In this document: positions 34,244 through 42,479 of the stretch, in pieces
Layout: each line of letters opens with the position of its first letter
How positions within the stretch are numbered: the first letter of the stretch is position 1
Assembly (NCBI GenBank): GCA_905214345.1
Contig: CAJMLV010000018.1
Location: 1-56,660 of the forward strand
Length of the DNA: 56,660 nucleotides
Origin: an uncultured bacterium
Lineage (GTDB): Bacteria > Bacillota > Clostridia > Oscillospirales > Ruminococcaceae
Direction of reading: 5' to 3'
Notes under the pieces: model-generated
Database searches by the model: none
What the model saw: only the letters and a program-made list of their open reading frames with translations
What the model was told of the DNA's origin: nothing
Position numbers and translations under genes: made by a program

Positions 34244-34390
34244 GTCCAACAGCCAAAAAAACGCTTTGGACAAATATTTTTCACAACCGTAAACCGTGTG
34301 GTAAACGGTGGGGAAAAAGTGCGCTTTTCCCCGGGAAAAGCCGCTTTATGGTGGGGAGCCGATGCTTTTGGCGAAAGCCGGGAGAAACAC

Positions 34391-34437
34391 AAAAAGCAGA
34401 ACCGCCGGCCGGAAAAGCCCGGTCGACGGTTCTGCTT
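34391..34437 (-). terminator. Terminator downstream of the coiled-coil protein gene
   Basis: GCAGAACCG and CGGTTCTGC form the outer stem with an inner CCGG/CCGG-rich part. On the minus strand a T5 run follows. It separates the rsmD unit from the mraZ promoter. Confidence 0.88.
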
Positions 34438-34467
34438 TCACAAATAGGGAGTGTATGTGTATGTATT

Positions 34468-34944
34468 TTACTTTTTGGGGCCGCGCATACCGCGGGCAGC
34501 GGCACTGCGCAGGTTCATCCGGGTGTTCTTGATGTCCGCCACGCTGCGGGCCAGAACTTCCTCGGAATTTTTCAGGATGGTCTCACAGTAGGTGGTGGCA
34601 CTGCGGTTGATCTCCTTGGCCTGGGCCTGGGCGGCGGTGAGGATCTCCACTGCGCGCTGCTGGGCCCGCTTGACGATTTCCTGGTCCGAAACCAGACCGC
34701 GGGCGCGTTCCTCCGCCTGGTGGATGATACCATCCGCTTCGGCGCGGGCGCCTTTCAGGATCTGTTCCCGGTCGGCAACGATCTTTTTGCTGTCCCGGAT
34801 CTCATCGGGCAGGTTGTTGCGCACTTCATCGATAATATCCCGCATCCGGTCCACATCCACCACGCGCTTGGACGCCGCAAAGGGAACCGCGGTCCCCTCT
34901 TCCAGCGTTTCTTCCATCAATTCAAGCAATTCTTCCACGTTCAT
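34468..34944 (-). CDS. Coiled-coil protein of unknown function (DivIVA / ATP-synthase-B-like)
   Basis: A 158-residue soluble protein. Residues ~30-140 are an almost continuous charged helix with heptad-like patterns (for example AEADGIIHQAEERARGLV), and the end is basic (RGMRGPKK). Proteins of this size encoded beside rsmD in Clostridia are often annotated as ATPase or ATP-synthase F0 B-like proteins, but there is no membrane anchor or ATP motif here. The start lies 2 bp after the rsmD stop, so the two are co-transcribed. A role in division or envelope organisation is only a guess. Confidence 0.65.
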   Translation of the reverse strand: MNVEELLELMEETLEEGTAVPFAASKRVVDVDRMRDIIDEVRNNLPDEIRDSKKIVADREQILKGARAEADGIIHQAEERARGLVSDQEIVKRAQQRAVEILTAAQAQAKEINRSATTYCETILKNSEEVLARSVADIKNTRMNLRSAAARGMRGPKK

Positions 34945-34946
34945 GG

Positions 34947-35489
34947 TTATCCCTCTCTCTCATACCGGCTGACCAGAATCTTGCCGTATTTGTATTGCTT
35001 TGCCAGATGCAGGCTGCCCACCTGGGGCGGAAGTTCCGCCTCCAGTTCGCTTTCGCACAGTACCACCCCGCCGGGGGCTACGCTGCGTTCCAGCAGCGGC
35101 AGAACCTTGGCCAGAGTGCCGTGACCGTAAGGCGGGTCCAGCAGCACCACATCAAAAGGCCCCCGGGCGGTATGCAGGTAGTTGAAAGCATCCCCGCAGG
35201 AGATGCGGGCATTTTCCTGCACACCGGCGGTGCGGCAGTTGGCGGTTACGATGCGCACGGCGTCGGGGCTGGCATCCAGAAAGGTACACTGTGCCGCCCC
35301 GCGGGAAAGAGCCTCAATGCCCAGCTGCCCGCTGCCTGCAAACAGGTCCAGCACCCGTGCCCCCGGCAGAAGAAACTGCACGCTGGAAAACATAGCTTCC
35401 TTGACACGGTTGATGGTGGGGCGCGTTACGTCCTCACCCGGAAGGGCGGCCAGATTTTTGCCGCGGGCTGTCCCGGCGATCACACGCAT
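34947..35489 (-). CDS. rsmD: 16S rRNA (guanine-966-N2)-methyltransferase
   Basis: The 180-residue Rossmann-fold methyltransferase begins MRVIAGTARGKNL and has TRPTINRVKEAMFS, the SAM loop VLDLFAGSGQLGIEALSRGA and the catalytic LLDPPYGHG. All are typical of RsmD. A consensus promoter lies upstream at 35550-35578. It usually pairs with coaD in Firmicutes; here a coiled-coil protein gene follows instead. Confidence 0.93.
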   Translation of the reverse strand: MRVIAGTARGKNLAALPGEDVTRPTINRVKEAMFSSVQFLLPGARVLDLFAGSGQLGIEALSRGAAQCTFLDASPDAVRIVTANCRTAGVQENARISCGDAFNYLHTARGPFDVVLLDPPYGHGTLAKVLPLLERSVAPGGVVLCESELEAELPPQVGSLHLAKQYKYGKILVSRYEREG

Positions 35490-35549
35490 AGTGCGGCACC
35501 TGCCTTTCTTTTCAGTGTTGACACGAAAGATTCTCTATTTGTCCCATCT

Positions 35550-35578
35550 ATTATGGAGTCTTTACGGTCCATTGTCAA
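35550..35578 (-). promoter_or_regulatory. Promoter of rsmD
   Basis: Minus-strand TTGACA (35573-35578) and CATAAT (35550-35555), 17-bp spacer. Confidence 0.78.
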
Positions 35579-35586
35579 GTCGAAAC

Positions 35587-35604
35587 AAGGGCGATATGGC
35601 CCTT
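35587..35604 (-). terminator. Short hairpin at the end of uvrC
   Basis: AAGGGC (35587-35592) pairs with GCCCTT (35599-35604), followed on the minus strand by GTTT. The stem is short and the T run weak, so termination may be incomplete. It overlaps the uvrC stop codon. Confidence 0.5.
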
Positions 35605-37448
35605 CAGGCGCGCAATGCGTTGTAAATTTTTTCCGCCTTGGCATGGCTGATTCCCTTGACCTCTTCCAGGTCGGAGATAGAAGCGGCTTTCACCGCCGCC
35701 ACCGTCTTGAAGTGAGCCAGCAGCGCTGCCGAGGTCTTTTCCCCCACGCCCGGCAAGGCGGTAAGGGTAGCCGCATAGGAGCGCTTCTTCATCAGCCGCT
35801 TGCGGTAATCGTTGGCAAAGCGGTGGGTCTCGTCCTGAATGGCAGTGACGAAAGTGAAGATATTGCGATGCCGGTTGATGGCGATCTCACCCCCGGCATC
35901 ATCCACGATGGCGCGGGTACGGTGGTGGTCATCCTTGACCATGCCAAAAGTGGGTACATGTTCCAGCGCAGTGCCCCGCAAAGCCTGGCGTACCGCCGCC
36001 ACCTGTCCCCTGCCGCCGTCGATGAGCAGCAGGTCCGGCAGAGAGGCAAACTGGTTGCCGGACCCGTCCGGCTTATCTCCGCGGCGGGCGGCTTCGTATT
36101 CCTCGGCGCGGCGGCTGAGGGTTTCGGCCAGAGAGGCGTAGTCGTCCGTGCCGAGCACCTCCCGCATCTTGAAGCGTCGGTAACCGCTGCGGTAAGGTTT
36201 GCCATCCTTGAACACCACCATGCCGCAGACGCTGGAGCCGTCGCCCCAGTTGGAAATATCGTAGCTTTCAATCAATCGTGGAGGAGCTTTGAGGCCCAGC
36301 ACCTGGGCAGCTTCTTCCAGCAGTTTTTCCTCCCGGGTATAGCGGCCGCTCTCCCGACCCAGGCGCTCCACCGCATTGGTATACGCCATGGTGACCAGCT
36401 TGGCCACGTCCCCGCGCTGGGGCACATACAGTTCCACCTTGCTGCCCCGGGCCTGTGCCAGAGCCTCGCTCAGGGCTTCGTGGGCTTCGGGCAGAGCATC
36501 CACCGCCACCGTCTTGGGCACATACTCACCGTCCAGATAATACTGGGGCAAGAATTCTTCCCGAACGGCGGCAATATCGGCGGTATCGTGGAACATGAAT
36601 TCCCGCTTGTCGGTCAGGCGGCCTTCCCGGTAGCGCAGCACCGCAGCACAGACCGCCTTGCTGGTACCCGCAAAGGCGACAACGTCCATTTCGGCGCCGC
36701 TTTCCATGACCACCTTCTGCCCGGCTGCCACCCGCTCAATGGCGGCGATCTGGTCCCGGAGAATGGCGGCAGTTTCAAAGTCCAGACGCTCGGCGGCAGC
36801 TTCCATCTTTTCCCGCAGCTGGCGCAGGATGTCCTTTTTGCCGTAGCGGATCATCTGCAGGGCGCCCTGTACCGCCTCGTTGTAAGCCTGGCAGCTCACC
36901 TTGCCGCTGCACACCGCCATACATTTGCCGATGTGGGCGTTCAGGCAAGGACGGCCCTTGCCGATGTCCCGGGGGAACTCCTTGTTGCAGCGGGGCAGCA
37001 GAAAGCAGTTCTGGGCGGTTTCCACCATCTCCCGCACCGCAAAGGAGGAAGTAAAAGGACCGATGTAGTCGGCGTTCTCATCGTCCTTCTGCAGCGCGGC
37101 AGAGATGCGGGGCCACTCCCCTTTTGTAATCTTGACGTAACTGTACCCCTTGTCATCCTTGAGCAGGATGTTGTATTTGGGGGTATGGGCCTTGATCTGG
37201 CTGGCCTCCAGAACCAGCGCCTCGAACTCGCTCTGACAGACGATGACATCAAAAGTGAAGGCGTGGTTGATCATCTGGGTGACCTTGGCGTCGTGGGGAA
37301 CACCTTCCCGGAAATACTGGGATACCCGGGTGCGCAGACGCTTGGCCTTGCCGATATAGATGATCTCGTCCGACTTGTCCCGGATGATATATACGCCGGG
37401 CAGAAGCGGCAGCATACAGGCTTTTTTGTACAGTTCTTGCTTGGTCAT
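35604..37448 (-). CDS. uvrC: Excinuclease ABC subunit C
   Basis: UvrC makes both incisions in nucleotide excision repair. The 614-residue protein has an N-terminal GIY-YIG domain (GVYIIRDKSDEIIYIGKAKR, residues ~18-37), a UVR motif (FETAAILRDQIAAIE, near 215), the RNase H-like nuclease half containing ESYDISN and LLIDGGRGQ, and C-terminal helix-hairpin-helix motifs (LPGVGEKTSAALL and VKGISHAKAEKIY). Start at 37448 follows aaggggtag. It sits downstream of the HPr gene. Confidence 0.95.
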   Translation of the reverse strand: MTKQELYKKACMLPLLPGVYIIRDKSDEIIYIGKAKRLRTRVSQYFREGVPHDAKVTQMINHAFTFDVIVCQSEFEALVLEASQIKAHTPKYNILLKDDKGYSYVKITKGEWPRISAALQKDDENADYIGPFTSSFAVREMVETAQNCFLLPRCNKEFPRDIGKGRPCLNAHIGKCMAVCSGKVSCQAYNEAVQGALQMIRYGKKDILRQLREKMEAAAERLDFETAAILRDQIAAIERVAAGQKVVMESGAEMDVVAFAGTSKAVCAAVLRYREGRLTDKREFMFHDTADIAAVREEFLPQYYLDGEYVPKTVAVDALPEAHEALSEALAQARGSKVELYVPQRGDVAKLVTMAYTNAVERLGRESGRYTREEKLLEEAAQVLGLKAPPRLIESYDISNWGDGSSVCGMVVFKDGKPYRSGYRRFKMREVLGTDDYASLAETLSRRAEEYEAARRGDKPDGSGNQFASLPDLLLIDGGRGQVAAVRQALRGTALEHVPTFGMVKDDHHRTRAIVDDAGGEIAINRHRNIFTFVTAIQDETHRFANDYRKRLMKKRSYAATLTALPGVGEKTSAALLAHFKTVAAVKAASISDLEEVKGISHAKAEKIYNALRA

Positions 37449-37473
37449 GGCTACCCCTTGAAAAATAGAATAA

Positions 37474-37498
37474 GGCCGGGTGGTTACCCCACCCGGCC
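37474..37498 (-). terminator. Hairpin between ptsH and uvrC
   Basis: GGCCGGGTGG and CCACCCGGCC flank a short loop. On the minus strand it is followed by an AT-rich stretch ending in TTTTT, consistent with termination after the HPr gene. Confidence 0.75.
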
Positions 37499-37514
37499 GA
37501 AGAAAAACATGGGA

Positions 37515-37778
37515 TTATTCGGAGAAGCCGGAATCAACCAGCTTGACCAGACCGTCCACAGCGGCCTGCTCGTCGGAGCCGTCCGCAATGATGCGGATGG
37601 TGGTGCCGCCCACGATGCCCAGGCTCAGAACGCCCAGCAGGGACTTGGCATTGACACGACGCTCCTCTTTCTCGACCCAGATGGAAGACTTGTACTCGTT
37701 GGCCTTCTGGATGAAGAACGTAGCCGGACGAGCGTGCAGACCAACCTGATTCTCAACGGTAACTTCTTTAACGTACAT
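37515..37778 (-). CDS. ptsH: HPr phosphocarrier protein
   Basis: An 87-residue HPr-fold protein. His15 lies in GLHARPAT, the PTS phosphorylation site, and Ser46 in AKSLLGVLSLGI, the HPr-kinase site, so both the sugar-transport and the catabolite-regulation roles are possible. This separates it from Crh, which lacks His15. It is not next to ptsI. The start follows taggagag. Confidence 0.9.
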   Translation of the reverse strand: MYVKEVTVENQVGLHARPATFFIQKANEYKSSIWVEKEERRVNAKSLLGVLSLGIVGGTTIRIIADGSDEQAAVDGLVKLVDSGFSE

Positions 37779-38035
37779 AGCTATTCTCTCCTACTTTGTG
37801 AAAATAATACGCCCAAGCTCTTCTACCGCGGGCAAGTGTCAGGCGGTGTTTGCACTAAGGTTGCCGCCCGGATGATTTTATTTTATCCCATTTGTTCGAC
37901 TTTGTACAGTGGAAAACCGCAATTTTGTCAGGATTCCGCATTTCCGACAAACCTTGCACCCGTTCTTTGTACAACTTAACCAGTTTATTTTCAACACTCT
38001 TGTGAATCAGCACAAAAAAGCCGGATTTCCGTTTT

Positions 38036-39274
38036 TCACCCTTCGGTTTTCGTCGGTGTATAGACAAATTTCAATTCCCGGCAAAATTGTACAGCAGCGG
38101 GTTCCACAGCAGAGTCATATACTTTGGCCACACTGTCAAACCGATACCCCATGCGCAGATACAGCGCCTGGGCCGCAAGATTGACATCCAGCACAAAAAG
38201 GTGCGGTGCTTCGTGTTCTGCCAGCTTTTTACGGGCAAATTCCAACATCATAGCACCGATCCCCTGCCCCTGCGCCCGGGGATGCACATACAGACGGCCG
38301 ATTTCCCCCGTCTTGTGGCAAACGCCGATGATGGCGTCCGGCGTACCGGATGTGCTGTGCAGATAGAAGGCCCAGCCTTTTGCCTTGTCAGCCTGCAATT
38401 CTGCCCGCATATGCTCCGGGGTGTGCTGTGCCACGTACTCCGGCGTGCAGATTTCCGCGCACATCTCCTGCCAGGAAGCAGCATACACCTGTGCCGCCGC
38501 ATCCAGCGCAGCATCGGTACGCACCAGTTCTGCCCGCTCGCTGCGCTTCCAGCGGCGGGGGCGCAGCGGATGGCGCAGACACCAATCCTTGTACAGATCA
38601 GGGCGCCGGGCAGCCGTGCGGGCATGGGCCTGCTGCGACCGCCAGGAGGTGATCTTTCCATGGTCTCCGGTGAGCAGCACCGGAGGCACGGCGCGGCCCT
38701 CCCAGACTTCCGGGCGGGTATACTGGGGGTACTCCAGCAAGCCGTCCCAGTGGCTTTCTTCCTGATAGCCCTGCTCTTCCGCCAGCACGCCGGGCTGCAG
38801 GCGCAGGACACTGTCCGCCACCACCAGGCTGGCCAGTTCGCCGCCGGTGAGAACATAGTCCCCGATGGAGATTTCCTCATCCGCAAAGGCTTCGATCACG
38901 CGCTCGTCAATGCCCTCGTAATGGCCGCAGACCAGGGTCACGGCCTCATAAGAGGCCAGACGCTTGGCGATCTGCTGGTTGTAGGGTTTGCCGCCCGCCG
39001 TCATAAAGACGATATGCGGTTTGGGGCAGCCTTGTTCCTCGCACTGGCGGGTGACCTCCCGCAGGCAGTCGGCAATGGGCTGGGCGTACAGCACCATGCC
39101 GCAGCCGCCGCCGTAGGGGTAGTCGTCGGTCTGTTTCTGCTTGTTCAGGGTGTAATCCCGGATTTGGTGGCAATGGGCCTCAAACAGGCCCTTGTCCGCC
39201 GCACGGCCCAGGATGCTGGCATGCAGGAAGGTATCACACAGTTCCGGGAACAGAGTTACAATGTCGATGCGCAT
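38036..39274 (-). CDS. trmD: TrmD tRNA (guanine-37-N1)-methyltransferase fused to a GNAT acetyltransferase
   Basis: Residues 1-~235 are a complete TrmD with the trefoil-knot SAM site: YPYGGGCGMV (52-61), CGHYEGIDERV (116-126) and SIGDYVLTGGELA (136-148). After RPDLYKDWC, where TrmD normally ends, an Arg-rich linker (RRWKRSERAEL) leads into a GNAT domain. Its acetyl-CoA loop is IGRLYVHPRAQGQGIGAMML (~325-344), followed by LDVNLAAQALYLRMGYRF (~362-379). No stop or frameshift separates the parts, and total length is 412 residues against ~240 for TrmD. The TrmD part should make m1G37. The GNAT substrate is unknown. rplS, the usual next gene, is absent. Confidence 0.92.
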   Translation of the reverse strand: MRIDIVTLFPELCDTFLHASILGRAADKGLFEAHCHQIRDYTLNKQKQTDDYPYGGGCGMVLYAQPIADCLREVTRQCEEQGCPKPHIVFMTAGGKPYNQQIAKRLASYEAVTLVCGHYEGIDERVIEAFADEEISIGDYVLTGGELASLVVADSVLRLQPGVLAEEQGYQEESHWDGLLEYPQYTRPEVWEGRAVPPVLLTGDHGKITSWRSQQAHARTAARRPDLYKDWCLRHPLRPRRWKRSERAELVRTDAALDAAAQVYAASWQEMCAEICTPEYVAQHTPEHMRAELQADKAKGWAFYLHSTSGTPDAIIGVCHKTGEIGRLYVHPRAQGQGIGAMMLEFARKKLAEHEAPHLFVLDVNLAAQALYLRMGYRFDSVAKVYDSAVEPAAVQFCRELKFVYTPTKTEG

Positions 39275-39277
39275 GGC

Positions 39278-39808
39278 TTACTCCTCGTCCCCGTTTAGGG
39301 GCTGGTCGAACATACCGGGGATGGGCCGCACATATACGGCGCGTTTTTCCAGCTCCACCCTGTCCAGGAATTCCGGCACCGCCGGGAACAGCGCTTCACT
39401 GCCGTCCTCCCGGCGCACGGTGTACACATCATGGGCGGCGGGGTGGTCGATGTCGGTAATAGTGCCGTAAACGGCGCCGGTGTCGGCGTCGATGACGGCA
39501 CAGCCCAGCAGGTCATCGATAAAATAGCGGCCTTTGGGCAGCTTGGCATCCTGCTTGGCAAAATAGTAGGTATGGCCCACCTGGGCACGGGCGGCATCCA
39601 TGGAATCCACCCCGGCCAGGCGCACCAGCAGTATATTGCCCTGGGCACGGACCCCCAGCAGCGCGGTTTCGCCCGCGCCCTGGGCGGAGGTATACACCCG
39701 CTTGATGCGGGCCAGGAAAGCCGCGCCGTCACACTGGGGCTGGGCTTTCATCTCGCCGCGCACACCGTGGGTGGTAACGACCTTGAATGCAGGCAGAAAA
39801 TCAGACAT
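39278..39808 (-). CDS. rimM: 16S rRNA processing protein RimM
   Basis: The 176-residue 30S assembly factor starts at 39808 after ggagga; an in-frame TTG two codons earlier is less likely. It has the N-terminal barrel with THGVRGEMKAQP and the C-terminal PRC-barrel around LLGCAVIDADTGAVYGTI. It ends with the typical acidic tail. It lies directly before trmD, the widespread rpsP-rimM-trmD order. Confidence 0.92.
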   Translation of the reverse strand: MSDFLPAFKVVTTHGVRGEMKAQPQCDGAAFLARIKRVYTSAQGAGETALLGVRAQGNILLVRLAGVDSMDAARAQVGHTYYFAKQDAKLPKGRYFIDDLLGCAVIDADTGAVYGTITDIDHPAAHDVYTVRREDGSEALFPAVPEFLDRVELEKRAVYVRPIPGMFDQPLNGDEE

Positions 39809-39835
39809 GAGCAATCCTCCGGATAGACGTTCAGT

Positions 39836-39867
39836 AAAAAAGCACCTTGCCCGGGGGCAAAGTGCTT
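39836..39867 (-). terminator. Terminator-like hairpin between khpA and rimM
   Basis: AAGCAC...TTGCCC and GGGCAA...GTGCTT pair with one mismatch, followed on the minus strand by six Ts. It probably lowers expression of rimM-trmD relative to the upstream ribosomal genes. Confidence 0.75.
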
Positions 39868-39885
39868 GCGGAAAGCAATGGAGTG

Positions 39886-40119
39886 TCAGTCGATCTCCAC
39901 CACAACTTTTTCGCCCTGACGGACGGCGGCGGCCCGCATGACAACGCGGATCGCCTTGGCAATGCGGCCCTGTTTGCCGATCACACGGCCCATATCGTTT
40001 TCGGCCACGCTCAGGTGGTAGACGACAGTGCCGTCCTCACGCGCAGGGTCGACGGTGACCCGCACCGCGTCCTTGTCTTCCACAAGGCCGCGGGCAACGG
40101 CAATCAGCAGTTCCTGCAT
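39886..40119 (-). CDS. khpA: KH-domain RNA-binding protein KhpA
   Basis: A 77-residue single KH domain with the RNA-binding GKQG loop (MGRVIGKQGRIAKAIR). In Firmicutes KhpA pairs with KhpB/EloR and affects cell elongation and RNA metabolism. It lies between rpsP and rimM, its usual place. Confidence 0.92.
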   Translation of the reverse strand: MQELLIAVARGLVEDKDAVRVTVDPAREDGTVVYHLSVAENDMGRVIGKQGRIAKAIRVVMRAAAVRQGEKVVVEID

Positions 40120-40151
40120 CTGGGGTCCCTCCCTTTAATGCTAAAAACAGG

Positions 40152-40391
40152 TTACAGGATCTCGGCCTTCTTCAGCAGGACGCGAACAGTGTCGGTCGGC
40201 TGAGCGCCGTTGGCCAGCCACTGCTTGGCCTTCTCGGCGTCGATCTTGATCACAGAGGGCTCGGTGGTGGGATCATAGTAGCCGATTTCTTCGATGAAAC
40301 GGCCGTCGCGAGCAAAGCGGCTGTCGGCGACAACAACGCGGTAGAAGGGGTTCTTCTTGGCGCCCAGGCGGCGCAGACGGATCTTGACCAT
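40152..40391 (-). CDS. rpsP: 30S ribosomal protein S16
   Basis: A 79-residue protein beginning MVKIRLRRLGAKKNPFYRVV, with RFIEEIGYYDP and the C-terminal WLANGAQPTDTVRVLL, all typical of S16. Ribosome site ggaggaaa precedes it. It is part of the ylxM-ffh-rpsP-khpA-rimM-trmD cluster. Confidence 0.97.
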   Translation of the reverse strand: MVKIRLRRLGAKKNPFYRVVVADSRFARDGRFIEEIGYYDPTTEPSVIKIDAEKAKQWLANGAQPTDTVRVLLKKAEIL

Positions 40392-40490
40392 GGTGTGTTT
40401 CCTCCAAAATTGTCATTGTTTTTTGACGGCCCGGACGGGGCCTGGTTTGTATATATCCACCCCGTATCCGGGAGAGATAACGATGTAAGT

Positions 40491-41834
40491 TCAGCGCAGG
40501 CCTTTCAGGCCGCCCAGACCGCCCAGGCTCCGCATGAAGCCTTTGGGGTTGCGCTTGGCCTTTTTCATCATCTTCTGCATCATCTCAAACTGGCGCAGCA
40601 GCTTGTTGACTTCCTCAACGGTGCGTCCGCTGCCCGCCGCAATGCGGCGCTTGCGCTTGGGGTTGATGATGGAAGGATGTTCCCGCTCGGCGGGGGTCAT
40701 GGAATAGATGATGGCTTCAATATGGGCCATCGCCTTGTCATCGATCTGGTCGGGGTCGATCTGGTTGCCGCCGGGCAGCATGCCCAGCAGTGCCGCAGCA
40801 CCGCCCATCTTCTTGATCTGGGCGAACTGGGCCAGCATGTCGTTCAGATCGAACTTGTTTTCCATCATGCGGCGGGCGGCTTCCTCTGCCGCCTTGTCGT
40901 CCTGCACGGACTGGGCACGCTCGATGAGGGAAAGCACGTCGCCCATGCCCAGGATTCGGCTGGACATGCGGGCGGGATAGAAGGGTTCCAGTTCGTCCAG
41001 CTTTTCGCCGGTACCCTGGAAGTAAATGGGCTTGCCGGTGACAGCCAGTACCGAGAGCGCCGCACCGCCGCGAGTATCGCCGTCGGTTTTGGTGAGGATC
41101 ACGCCGCTGATGCCCACCTTCTCGTTGAAGGTCTTGGCCACGTTCACGGCTTCCTGACCGGCCATGGCGTCCACGACCAGCAGGGTCTCGTCCACTTCCA
41201 CGGCTTCCTTGATGCGGACCAGCTCGCCCATGAGCTCGTCGTCGATCTGCAGACGGCCGGCGGTATCCAGGATCACGATGTCATAACCGTGATCTTTGGC
41301 GTACGCCATCGCCTTGGCGGCGATGATCTCCGGCTTTTCGGTGCCCATCTCGAACACCGGCACACCGGCTTGCTGACCCACAATGCGCAGCTGATCGATG
41401 GCGGCGGGGCGGTAGATGTCGCAGGCCACCAGCAGCGGGCGGCGGCCCTGGCCCCGGTAGAACTTGCCCAGCTTGGCGGCGTGGGTGGTTTTACCGTTGC
41501 CCTGCAGGCCGCACATCATGAGCACGGTCTGGCCCTTGTTCTTGATGCGCAGGGTCTGGGGCTCGTCGCCGCCCATGAGTTTGGTCAGTTCTTCGTTGAC
41601 GATCTTGACCACCTGCTGGGCGGGGGTGAGGCTTTCCATAACCTCCTGGCCCATGGCACGCTCGGAAACCTGGGCGCAGAAGTCCTTGGCGACCTTGTAG
41701 TTGACGTCGGCTTCCAGCAGGGCCATGCGCACTTCCCGCATGGCGGCCTTGATATCGGCTTCGTTCAGCTTGCCCTTGCCGCGCAGTTTCTTGAACACGC
41801 CGGACAGACGCTCACTCAAAGATTCAAAAGCCAT
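40491..41834 (-). CDS. ffh: Signal recognition particle GTPase Ffh
   Basis: The 447-residue SRP54 homologue has the N domain, then the G domain with GLQGNGKTTHAAKLG (P-loop; most relatives have GSGKTT), DTAGRLQID and TKTDGDTRGGAALS. A methionine-rich M domain follows, from about residue 300, with GGAAALLGMLPGG and the SRP-RNA binding RRIAAGSGRTVEEVN. It targets membrane proteins cotranslationally. It starts 18 bp after the ylxM stop. Confidence 0.96.
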   Translation of the reverse strand: MAFESLSERLSGVFKKLRGKGKLNEADIKAAMREVRMALLEADVNYKVAKDFCAQVSERAMGQEVMESLTPAQQVVKIVNEELTKLMGGDEPQTLRIKNKGQTVLMMCGLQGNGKTTHAAKLGKFYRGQGRRPLLVACDIYRPAAIDQLRIVGQQAGVPVFEMGTEKPEIIAAKAMAYAKDHGYDIVILDTAGRLQIDDELMGELVRIKEAVEVDETLLVVDAMAGQEAVNVAKTFNEKVGISGVILTKTDGDTRGGAALSVLAVTGKPIYFQGTGEKLDELEPFYPARMSSRILGMGDVLSLIERAQSVQDDKAAEEAARRMMENKFDLNDMLAQFAQIKKMGGAAALLGMLPGGNQIDPDQIDDKAMAHIEAIIYSMTPAEREHPSIINPKRKRRIAAGSGRTVEEVNKLLRQFEMMQKMMKKAKRNPKGFMRSLGGLGGLKGLR

Positions 41835-41852
41835 TGTGTTCCCTCCCTGGCA

Positions 41853-42230
41853 TCAGGCGTTCAGTCGTTTGATGATGGCCAGCATCTCGTCGGTGTCCCG
41901 GGTGATCTGGGGCACCGGAGTGTACAGGCCGGTGTTGCAGCAGCGCACTTCCATCACAAGCTGCTGCAGCCGGGCCAGGTCGGCCCGCTGGGCGGCGTCC
42001 TTTTCGGCATAGCCCAGGTTCTTTTCCAGCTCGGTGAGGGTGGCTTCGCCATGCTTGATGGCGTCGCGCACGCCCTGGCGGGTGATGCCGTAGTTTTCGG
42101 CGATCTCGGCCAGGGAAAGGTCCTGATCGTAATACTCCGTCAGGATGGCACGCTGTTTTTCGGTCAGGACGGGGCCGTAATAATCCAGCAGCACCGAAAA
42201 CGTCAGGTCTTTCTGGCTTTTGGGGGCCAC
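41853..42230 (-). CDS. ylxM: YlxM-family helix-turn-helix SRP-associated protein
   Basis: The GTG at 42230 is chosen because aaggagg lies 7 bp upstream, inside the leader of a consensus promoter. The 125-residue protein has the YlxM/p13 signature: LLDYYGPVLTEKQRAILTEYYDQDLSLAEIAENYGITRQGVRDAIKHG broken into a sigma-70 region 4-like helix-turn-helix. Members bind SRP components in streptococci. It leads the ffh operon, as is usual in Firmicutes. Confidence 0.92.
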   Translation of the reverse strand: MAPKSQKDLTFSVLLDYYGPVLTEKQRAILTEYYDQDLSLAEIAENYGITRQGVRDAIKHGEATLTELEKNLGYAEKDAAQRADLARLQQLVMEVRCCNTGLYTPVPQITRDTDEMLAIIKRLNA

Positions 42231-42284
42231 GGCGGCGCCTCCTTCCCTTCGACAATGTAAAGCATTTTTCTTTACAGCAGATGA

Positions 42285-42313
42285 ATTATAGCACTGTGGG
42301 GCGGTCATGTCAA
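42285..42313 (-). promoter_or_regulatory. Consensus promoter of the ylxM-ffh operon
   Basis: Minus-strand TTGACA (42308-42313), 17-bp spacer, TATAAT (42285-42290): a perfect sigma-A promoter. The leader carries an inverted repeat, TGTAAAG and CTTTACA (42256-42276), that could be an operator or a small hairpin. Confidence 0.9.
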
Positions 42314-42416
42314 GCAAATTTCGGTCATTGACGTGATTTTTTTGTGTTTCACAGAACCTGCGGCACCGCATGCGGGATTTTTGTATCCCCGAGGGGATGC
42401 AAAGCCGCCCGGCTTA

Positions 42417-42425
42417 TGGTATAAT
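42417..42425 (+). promoter_or_regulatory. Extended -10 promoter of the PLP enzyme gene
   Basis: TGGTATAAT (42417-42425) is a perfect -10 with the TGn extension. No good -35 is visible at 17 bp upstream. It fires away from the ylxM promoter. Confidence 0.7.
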
Positions 42426-42479
42426 GTAAAAGTATCTGACGTAATTTGCAATTTTTTCGCGAAAGGACGGTGGCACCCT

